Of a DNA stretch of 12,068 bases, positions 7,162 through 12,068 are shown piece by piece (within the stretch, counting starts at the first letter, position 1; each line of letters starts with the position of its first letter). The stretch lies in NCBI GenBank assembly GCA_947505565.1, contig CANNLB010000011.1, forward strand, positions 1 through 12,068. The letters are read 5' to 3'. This DNA is from Acidobacteriota bacterium. Lineage in GTDB: Bacteria; Acidobacteriota; Terriglobia; Bryobacterales; Bryobacteraceae. The notes beneath the pieces are model-generated. The model did not search any database and was not told where the DNA came from. It worked only from the letters and a program-made list of their open reading frames with translations. Made by a program: the position numbers and the translations under genes.

Positions 7162-7866
7162 ATGCACACAAAGGCACTGAGATCGTTTTGGACCAATAAA
7201 CATAGGGGTTTGCTGAAAGCAGGGCTGTTGGTGATGGTCTCGCTGACGATAGGATGCGGTGGCACGAGGCAAACAAAAATTAGCCATCCGGTGGCTCGAG
7301 TTGGAACCGTGGAGGAGGGCATTGCGAGTTGGTATGGTGAGCCGTATCATGGGCGTCGCGCGGCCAATGGAGAGGTCTATGACATGGAGCAGATGACGGC
7401 GGCGCATCCGACACTTCCCTTCGAGACCTGGGTGTCGGTGCGTAACATCGGCAACCGCCAGAGCACGCAAGTGCGGATCACGGATCGCGGGCCGTTTGTG
7501 AAGGGGCGGATCATTGATTTGTCGCGCGCGGCGGCCCGTGAAATCGATCTCGTCCGGCTTGGCGTGGCGAAAGTAAAGCTGGCCGTGATCGAGCAGCCGC
7601 GCAGTTATGGGCGGGGCAAGCAGTTCACGGTGCAAGTGTCGACGGCTCGCACGCGACAGAACGCCGAGCAGCTTGAACGGCAGTTGCGCAAGAGCTATGA
7701 TGCGGTAACGATTCGCTATCGCGCTCCGATGGCCAATGGCAATACTCCGGAGTCGTGGCGGATCCTCGTAGGCAGGGTGAAAGACATCAAACAGGCACAG
7801 AAGATCATGCTCGATGTGCGGCCGAAGTTCCCGAATTCATTCGTCGTGGGCTGGGATATTGACTAA
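7162..7866 (+). CDS. rlpA: RlpA-family septal lytic transglycosylase, lipoprotein with SPOR domain
   Basis: 234 residues from the ATG at 7162. Residues 1-32 form a lipoprotein signal: basic N-region, hydrophobic GLLKAGLLVMVSLTIG, then Cys32. The lipobox is loose (T rather than L/V/I at -3). The double-psi beta-barrel domain spans about 52-142 (GIASWYGEPYHGRRAANGE, DRGPF at 108-112). E71, D74 and H82 keep the spacing of the catalytic residues described for Pseudomonas RlpA (E, D+3, H+11), which cleaves glycan strands lacking stem peptides. Residues about 152-231 form a SPOR domain, which binds such denuded glycans at division septa. The predicted site of action is the septal cell wall from the membrane. 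The start is uncertain: a GTG at 7147 is also in frame, and neither has a clear ribosome binding site. Its promoter is not evident; the upstream 170 bases carry the promoter of the divergent histone-like gene. Confidence 0.92.
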   Translation: MHTKALRSFWTNKHRGLLKAGLLVMVSLTIGCGGTRQTKISHPVARVGTVEEGIASWYGEPYHGRRAANGEVYDMEQMTAAHPTLPFETWVSVRNIGNRQSTQVRITDRGPFVKGRIIDLSRAAAREIDLVRLGVAKVKLAVIEQPRSYGRGKQFTVQVSTARTRQNAEQLERQLRKSYDAVTIRYRAPMANGNTPESWRILVGRVKDIKQAQKIMLDVRPKFPNSFVVGWDID

Positions 7867-8023
7867 GGCACCCCAGCTCCATGGGGAGATTGATTACCCC
7901 ATAAGACTCCTAGCAAAAGCAGCGTGGGGCGCTGTTCTGCAGGATAAAGAAAAGTTAGAGTAATGGTTCCGAGTAAACACTAATTCATCTGAGCGGTCCT
8001 AGGCCGTTTGTTGAGGTCCTTCC
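7867..8023 (+). promoter_or_regulatory. Structured leader between rlpA and the sigma-54 activator
   Basis: This 157-base gap contains mutually exclusive pairings. CCCCA at 7871-7875 can pair with TGGGG at 7882-7886, and ATGGGG at 7881-7886 can pair with CCCCAT at 7897-7902. A third hairpin, CAGCG/CGCTG at 7920-7934, presents TGGGG (7925-7929) as its loop, complementary to the CCCCA segments. The arrangement could be a switching leader or a pseudoknot in the 3' end of the rlpA transcript or the 5' end of the next. No known riboswitch class is recognised and no convincing promoter is seen. A ribosome binding site GAGG lies at 8013-8016. Confidence 0.35.
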
Positions 8024-9049
8024 ATGATTCCCACGGCACAAGCTCCAGCGTTAGAACAACCACCCCTCCTGGTCGGCCAGTCGCCGCGCCTGCGGTACGT
8101 CCAGCGGATGGTGGAAAAGCTTGCGAAGGGCCGGTGGCCGGCCCTGATTCTTGGCGAGACCGGAACCGGCAAAGAAGTCGTAGCGCGTTCGATTCATTCG
8201 GCCAATCCGGCCGGCACTTTTGTGACTATCGATTGCTCGGCCTTTGTGGGCCCGTTGATGGAGAGCGAGTTGTTTGGTCATCGGCGGGGAGCATTCACGG
8301 GAGCGGATCGGGACAAGATTGGCCTGATCGAGGCAGCGGACGGAGGCACGGCGTTTTTCGACGAGATTGGGGAGATGCCGTTGGATCTGCAGGCGAAGTT
8401 GCTGCGAGTGCTGCAGGAAAAAGAGTTTCGACCGTTGGGCTCGACGGTGACGAAGCGCTCGGATTTTCGGGTCATTGCGGCGACCAATCGGGACTTGGCG
8501 AAAGAAGTGGACAAGGGAACATTCCGGCAGGACCTTTACTACCGGCTGAATGTAGTGACGTTGCGTTTGCCGCCGCTCCGCGATCGGCGCGAGGATGTGC
8601 CGGCGCTGCTGCAACATTTTCTGCGAAAGTATGGATCGAACCACAGCTTTACGCAAGAGGCGCTCGAAGCGGCGCTAGCGTACGATTGGCCCGGGAATGT
8701 GAGGGAACTGGAGAACTCGGTGCAACACATGGTGGCGATCAATACCGGGCCGTTGCTGCATCTGCGTGATTTACCTTCCGCTCTGCAAAATTTTATGGTG
8801 TCCAAGCGGCCACCGCAAGCTTCTTTTTCGGCGAGTGCCTCAGCGGGCCATACGGCGTTTGGGCCCCAGGGGGCGGTACAGCCAGGGTTTGTTTCATCGC
8901 CGATTCTTCCTCTTGTCGAGATGGAGCGCCGTGCGATATTGAGCGCCCTTGAGTACACGAAGGGTGATCGCTTGATGGCGGCGCATCTGTTGGGAATCGG
9001 TCGAACGACGCTTTATCGGAAGCTTAAGGAATACCAGCTCGGAGATTGA
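8024..9049 (+). CDS. Sigma-54-dependent transcriptional activator without sensor domain
   Basis: 341-residue enhancer-binding protein that uses ATP hydrolysis to open promoters bound by sigma-54 RNA polymerase. The AAA+ domain starts almost at the N-terminus (LLVGQSPRL at 15-23). It has Walker A GETGTGKE at 44-51, the sigma-54 contact loop GAFTGA intact at 89-94, Walker B GGTAFFDE at 107-114, sensor I ATNRDL at 153-158, and WPGNVRELEN at 222-231. A Ser/Ala/Pro-rich linker (about 258-295) leads to a Fis-type helix-turn-helix (about 298-338, DRLMAAHLLGIGRTTLYRKL). No receiver, GAF or PAS domain precedes the AAA+ part, as in PspF, so control must come from a partner protein, expression level, or the ATPase domain itself. 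The start has GAGG 7 bases upstream. The next gene, a degenerate response regulator, begins 33 bases later and could be the partner. Targets are unknown. Confidence 0.93.
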   Translation: MIPTAQAPALEQPPLLVGQSPRLRYVQRMVEKLAKGRWPALILGETGTGKEVVARSIHSANPAGTFVTIDCSAFVGPLMESELFGHRRGAFTGADRDKIGLIEAADGGTAFFDEIGEMPLDLQAKLLRVLQEKEFRPLGSTVTKRSDFRVIAATNRDLAKEVDKGTFRQDLYYRLNVVTLRLPPLRDRREDVPALLQHFLRKYGSNHSFTQEALEAALAYDWPGNVRELENSVQHMVAINTGPLLHLRDLPSALQNFMVSKRPPQASFSASASAGHTAFGPQGAVQPGFVSSPILPLVEMERRAILSALEYTKGDRLMAAHLLGIGRTTLYRKLKEYQLGD

Positions 9050-9082
9050 GACTTTTCCGAGAGATGGGCCACTTTGTTTTCG

Positions 9083-10009
9083 ATGAATTCGCCCTCTCCC
9101 GCCCGTATCTGCAGTAGGGTTTTGCTGGTTGAGTCCGACCCCTGGGACGCGGGCCTGGTTCAGGAAGCTCTCGACGAGCTCGAAGAACAGCAGTATCGAA
9201 AGCTTTTGCCTTGGCAGATGGAGCTTTATCACGCCGAGACGTTAGGGGAGGCGGTGGCCGCTCTGGAGCAGGAGCCGTTCGACATCATCCTGCTCAACCT
9301 TGATTTGTCGGATAGCAAGGCTCTGCACACGTTTTTGCGCGTGCACGGTCTGAGTCGTGCGGCCCCGATCGTGATCCTTTGCAGTGCGGCCGAAGAGTAC
9401 ACGGCTTTGGCCGCTGTGCGGGAGGGGGCGTTTTCCTATCTGCTTAAGGAGGATCTCGACTGCCTGCCCCTGGCACGTACCTTGCGCTCGGCGATGGAGA
9501 GGCAACAGGCGATTGTCGCGCGCGCCGAATTGCCGCTGCTCGACGAGTTGACGAGCTTGATCTCTCGCGACGGTTTCGTTTTGTTGGGTGAGCAATCGTT
9601 GCAACTGGCCGCGCGATGGCAGCGGCCCGCGACGCTTTTCCTTGTCGAGCTGGCGGGTTATTCGTTGCTGCAGGACGCCTATGGCCATCAGGCTCACGAT
9701 TTGGCGTTGATCGAGACCGGGGATCTCTTGCGGACGGTGTTTCGGGAGTCGGACGTGGTGGCCCGGCTGCAGGGCGATACGTTTGGAGCTCTGTGTTTTG
9801 ACGATCCTGGTGCGATTGAACCAATTGGGGTCCGCATCAACCGGTATCTGCAATCGTTGAGCCCGAGCGCGATTCAGCGTCCAGTTTTGTGTTACGTGAC
9901 TGGTTCGTCAACCTTGATGCCAAGCGCAACAACGAATCTGGACGTATTGCTGCGACTCGCCGAAACGAACTTGTTGGAGAACCGCGGCCGGGAACTCGCG
10001 CTACGATGA
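9083..10009 (+). CDS. Receiver-GGDEF protein with both active sites degenerate
   Basis: 308 residues. Residues about 12-140 form a receiver domain (RVLLVESD at 12-19, K122 in SYLLKED), but the phospho-accepting Asp position reads Asn72 in DIILLNLDLSD, so normal phosphorylation is not expected. Residues about 150-305 form a GGDEF domain (DELTSLISRDGF at 154-165). Its signature is QGDTF (230-234) instead of GGDEF, so diguanylate cyclase activity is unlikely. The RxxD inhibitory site, R221-E-S-D224, is kept at the canonical five-residue spacing, so the protein may bind c-di-GMP as a receptor, as in other degenerate GGDEF receptors such as PopA. ATG 9083 is chosen; an in-frame TTG at 9074 is an alternative with a GAGA about 10 bases before it. 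It lies 33 bases after the sigma-54 activator and 4 bases before the next gene, so it is probably in an operon. Confidence 0.88.
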   Translation: MNSPSPARICSRVLLVESDPWDAGLVQEALDELEEQQYRKLLPWQMELYHAETLGEAVAALEQEPFDIILLNLDLSDSKALHTFLRVHGLSRAAPIVILCSAAEEYTALAAVREGAFSYLLKEDLDCLPLARTLRSAMERQQAIVARAELPLLDELTSLISRDGFVLLGEQSLQLAARWQRPATLFLVELAGYSLLQDAYGHQAHDLALIETGDLLRTVFRESDVVARLQGDTFGALCFDDPGAIEPIGVRINRYLQSLSPSAIQRPVLCYVTGSSTLMPSATTNLDVLLRLAETNLLENRGRELALR

Positions 10010-10013
10010 AGGT

Positions 10014-10286
10014 ATGCTCTCGCTGACGGAATTGATTTCGTGGCTCCAAGAGGTCTGGCTGGCCGGAACGTTTCTGTACGTGGGCCTACAGCTACTGATC
10101 CGGCCGGAAGCGTGTGCCGCGGTCCTGACAAGCTTGGCGGATCGGTACCAAAGTCGGGGATTGCCAATTCCGATGCGCGACTCCACACCTGCGGCACCAA
10201 ACACGGCTCTAGTCCATCGGGTGCTACGCTGCGTCGGTGTGGGCGTGGTGTTGTCGGGTCTGTTCCGGCTTCCCGGCGTGCTCTGA
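10014..10286 (+). CDS. Small predicted membrane protein, unknown function
   Basis: 90 residues. Two hydrophobic segments are visible (about 7-29 and 66-88) joined by a loop of about 35 residues rich in Arg and Pro. I recognise no family. The gene starts 4 bases after the degenerate response regulator and ends 6 bases before the glycosyltransferase, which supports it as a true operon member and suggests a role with one of them at the membrane. The ATG has AAGG almost adjacent, too close for an ideal ribosome binding site, so translation may be coupled to the upstream gene. Confidence 0.6.
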   Translation: MLSLTELISWLQEVWLAGTFLYVGLQLLIRPEACAAVLTSLADRYQSRGLPIPMRDSTPAAPNTALVHRVLRCVGVGVVLSGLFRLPGVL

Positions 10287-10292
10287 GATAAA

Positions 10293-11342
10293 GTGTTGCG
10301 GATCGCTCTCGACGCAACTTATAGTGTTGGCTCGCAGCCTACAGGCGTTGCGGTTTACTCCCGGGAGATCCTATGGGGCTTAGCTCGGCGGCACCCGAGT
10401 GCGCATTACTGCTTCTGTTATCGGCCGCACCGCTTGTTGCGTTCGTTGGAGGCTTTTTTGCCCCGTCAGGCGATTCGTCGACCTCTTTTCGAAACGTGGG
10501 CTCCAAGGGCGCAGATTTTTCATGGCCTGAACCAGCGTCTGCCCCACTTGGCGGGCAAGCATCGGCTGATAACCACTTTTCACGACCTGTTCGTGATTAC
10601 GTCCGAGTATTCCACCGCCGAATTCCGGGCGCGTTTTATCGCACAGGCCAAGGATGCCGCAGAGCGCTCGGAGCTGATCATAGCCGTGAGCGCCTTCACC
10701 GCTCAGCAGGTTTGCAGCTTGCTCGGAGTCGATCGGCGGCGGATTCGCGTCGTCCACCATGGCGTCTTTCATCCGTCGACCGAACACATAAAGACCCTGA
10801 CCAAGCGCCAGCCGTTCATTTTATCGGTGGGGGCGATCCAGAAACGAAAGAACACCGGGAGACTGATTCAGGCGTTTGAAGGATTGCCGAGTGGTTGGCG
10901 GCTGGTTTTGGCCGGAGCAGCTACGGGTTTCGGGTCAGAAGAGATTTTGGCGCAGATTGCGCGGAGTCCTCGTCATCAGGACATTCAAGTGCTCGGCTAT
11001 GTCTCCCCGGAACGGTTAGAGGCGCTCTATGGGCGGGCGTCAATTTTCGCTTTTCCGTCGCTGGACGAGGGCTTCGGCATCCCGGCGATTGAAGCCATGG
11101 CTTGGGGTGTTCCGGTGGTGACCTCCGACCGATCGGCCTTGCCGGAGGTGACCGCAGACGCCGCCTTACACGTGGACCCGACGAGTGTCGAAGAGCTGAC
11201 TTTTACGCTACGGACATTGATCGATCAGCCGAGTCTTCGAGAGAAAATGGCGCAGAAGGGGTTCGCGCACGCCGCCCAATTCACATGGGATCGGGCGGTA
11301 GACCAGACGTGGACCGTGTACCACGAGTTGTTGGATGGGTAA
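10293..11342 (+). CDS. Glycosyltransferase family 4 (GT-B fold)
   Basis: 349-residue retaining glycosyltransferase, predicted to transfer a sugar from a nucleotide donor to a lipid-linked or surface glycan at the cytoplasmic face. The N-terminal Rossmann domain starts with MLRIALDATYSVGSQPTGVAVY (acceptor side; the glycine loop near 12-18). FHDLF lies at 96-100 and AVSAFTA at 131-137. The C-terminal domain begins about 172, with the phosphate-binding SVGAIQKRKN (178-187) and the EX7E motif as E259 and E267 in DEGFGIPAIEAMAWGVPVV. The start is GTG at 10293 with GAGA 5 bases upstream. It is the last gene of a tight run with the receiver-GGDEF protein and the small membrane protein. The sugar and acceptor cannot be read from the sequence. 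The stop codon TAA abuts the stop of the convergent gene with no gap. Confidence 0.92.
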   Translation: MLRIALDATYSVGSQPTGVAVYSREILWGLARRHPSAHYCFCYRPHRLLRSLEAFLPRQAIRRPLFETWAPRAQIFHGLNQRLPHLAGKHRLITTFHDLFVITSEYSTAEFRARFIAQAKDAAERSELIIAVSAFTAQQVCSLLGVDRRRIRVVHHGVFHPSTEHIKTLTKRQPFILSVGAIQKRKNTGRLIQAFEGLPSGWRLVLAGAATGFGSEEILAQIARSPRHQDIQVLGYVSPERLEALYGRASIFAFPSLDEGFGIPAIEAMAWGVPVVTSDRSALPEVTADAALHVDPTSVEELTFTLRTLIDQPSLREKMAQKGFAHAAQFTWDRAVDQTWTVYHELLDG

Positions 11343-11672
11343 TTATCCGCCGTTTTCGTCGGTGGAGATCTTCAGAGCTTTCAAGAATTTCTGATCTTGA
11401 GACGTCCAATTCACTTTGCCGAAGGAACCTAGCCGTCGGCGCGGGGCCTCTGCTTCGGCGGAATCCGCGTACTCGTCGTCATAAGTATCGGGGGCATCGG
11501 GCGAGAGTTCGTCGCGCTTATTGAAGCCGATCGTAGCCTCGAGAACCAGGAACACGTCGTACCCGGACCGTTTGATTTCTCCGATCGCTTCTGCAATTCG
11601 GTCGGAGTCGGACAGGGATTCGTTAATCGCGTTCCCTAGATCCTGCATTAGCTCTTTCAGTCGGTCTTCCAA
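11343..11672 (-). CDS. Small acidic protein of unknown function
   Basis: 109 residues from a TTG start at 11672. The N-terminal half (residues 1-50) is predicted helical and well ordered, with DRLKELMQDLGNAINESLSD and IAEAIGEIKRSGYDVFLVLE; the C-terminal half is acidic, disordered and ends in a short helical stretch. I recognise no named family, though the look is of a conserved acidobacterial hypothetical. The TTG is chosen because GAGAGGG lies 8 bases upstream. A GTG at 11720 would add 16 residues, but that region contains a perfect hairpin better suited to an untranslated leader. The gene is convergent with the glycosyltransferase, stop abutting stop. Confidence 0.7.
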   Translation of the reverse strand: MEDRLKELMQDLGNAINESLSDSDRIAEAIGEIKRSGYDVFLVLEATIGFNKRDELSPDAPDTYDDEYADSAEAEAPRRRLGSFGKVNWTSQDQKFLKALKISTDENGG

Positions 11673-11696
11673 ATGAATGGCCCTCTCACGTCTCAC

Positions 11697-11714
11697 TTCT
11701 GGGCGTTCCCAGAA
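11697..11714 (-). promoter_or_regulatory. Hairpin in the leader of the small acidic protein gene
   Basis: A perfect 7-bp inverted repeat TTCTGGG / CCCAGAA with a 4-base loop (AACG on the minus strand), 10 bases upstream of the GAGAGGG ribosome binding site. No U-run follows. It may stabilise the transcript or serve as a protein site; if the GTG at 11720 is the true start it would lie inside the coding region. Confidence 0.4.
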
Positions 11715-11761
11715 TAACACTCTCTAGTTCTATCGGCGAAGCACGGAAGATTCTACAGCTT

Positions 11762-11767
11762 TATAAT
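11762..11767 (+). promoter_or_regulatory. Candidate -10 element for the terminal small membrane protein gene
   Basis: A perfect TATAAT, 35 bases before the ATG at 11803, would give a leader of about 28 bases. No good -35 hexamer is visible at 16-18 bases upstream. Confidence 0.4.
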
Positions 11768-11802
11768 GAAATTGCACTATGCTATCGATCGGACGAAAAT
11801 TC

Positions 11803-12042
11803 ATGACCCACGTAATTCCGGGGATCATCAAGCCGTTGCACATTTTGTGGAACGAGATGATTGGGTTCGTTTTCATTTGCATCGCAATCATTGCTACGCC
11901 GAGAGTCTACAGAGAGGTTGCCTCCTTTTCGGGGGAGGCCGATCAGCTTGGAAGAATCGTGCTCGGATTGTGCTTCGTGGTGCCAATGTACGGTTTTGGA
12001 CTGGCCTCGTTCTGGCGTGCTCGAAGGATTAAGAACTCCTAG
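11803..12042 (+). CDS. Small predicted membrane protein, unknown function
   Basis: 79 residues from ATG 11803. Two hydrophobic segments (about 19-34, FVFICIAIIAT; about 52-70, IVLGLCFVVPMYGFGLASF) are joined by a short polar loop, and the C-terminus is basic (RARRIKNS), expected on the cytoplasmic side. I recognise no named family. ATG 11803 is preferred over the in-frame ATG 11779: it has GGAC 9 bases upstream, and a TATAAT at 11762-11767 would leave almost no leader for the earlier start. It diverges from the small acidic protein gene. Bases 12043-12068 hold nothing recognisable. Confidence 0.65.
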   Translation: MTHVIPGIIKPLHILWNEMIGFVFICIAIIATPRVYREVASFSGEADQLGRIVLGLCFVVPMYGFGLASFWRARRIKNS

Positions 12043-12068
12043 GCCCAGCCAAGGCAAGGCGTACCCCC

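Noticed and set aside
6616..7635. Minus-strand 339-codon frame with Arg/Ser/Cys/Gly-rich repeats across the same repeats and rlpA
   Set aside because: It is another frame of the same repeats and runs through the promoter and antisense to rlpA; no start signal supports it.
7926..7941. Possible sigma-54 promoter upstream of the sigma-54 activator
   Set aside because: GG and GC occur at the right distance, but most other consensus positions of TGGCAC-N5-TTGC fail; the hairpin explains the G-run better.
8008..8769. Plus-strand 253-codon frame overlapping the sigma-54 activator
   Set aside because: Another frame of the clear AAA+ gene; composition is Gly/Ser/Arg-rich and no motif is present.

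Overview
The window is GC-rich bacterial chromosomal DNA, densely coded on both strands. Several features suggest an Acidobacteriota genome of the Solibacter/Bryobacter kind. These are the gene content (stand-alone sigma-54 activator, PhoD-like phosphatase, MidA-type methyltransferase, Ala/Lys/Pro histone-like protein), frequent GTG/TTG starts, and two small conserved-looking proteins at the right end. The taxonomic call is inference from overall look, not from a marker gene. I see no tRNA, rRNA, CRISPR array, insertion sequence or phage gene.

Left part (1-3901): a partial typA/bipA GTPase runs off the left edge on the minus strand. It lies 9 bases downstream of a PhoD-like alkaline phosphatase gene. 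Diverging from these is der (engA), the double-GTPase ribosome assembly factor. The two GTPases point to ribosome biogenesis and translation. The phosphatase has a twin-arginine-like start and is probably exported.

Middle part (3902-6641): a region of about 350 bases holds at most one small doubtful ORF and two weak hairpins. An NCS1-type nucleobase permease on the minus strand follows, diverging from a compact MidA/NDUFAF7-like methyltransferase with an eroded SAM-binding loop. A strong terminator hairpin comes next. It serves a minus-strand gene for a 116-residue protein made almost only of Ala, Lys, Pro and Val in two repeating modules, a histone H1-like DNA-binding protein. That gene has a TTGACA-17-TATATA promoter, a UUCG-capped 5' leader hairpin and a good ribosome binding site, so it looks highly expressed.

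Right part (7162-12042): rlpA encodes a lipoprotein with a DPBB catalytic domain and a SPOR domain. A 157-base leader with competing CCCCA/TGGGG pairings follows. Next is a sigma-54 activator that lacks a sensor domain, then a tightly packed trio: a receiver-GGDEF protein with both active sites degenerate but the RxxD inhibitory site kept, a small two-helix membrane protein, and a GT4 glycosyltransferase. The most interesting hypothesis is that this cluster is a c-di-GMP-reading, phosphorylation-independent control unit for cell-surface glycan synthesis. The glycosyltransferase ends stop-to-stop against a convergent gene for a small acidic unknown protein, and a divergent small membrane protein closes the window.
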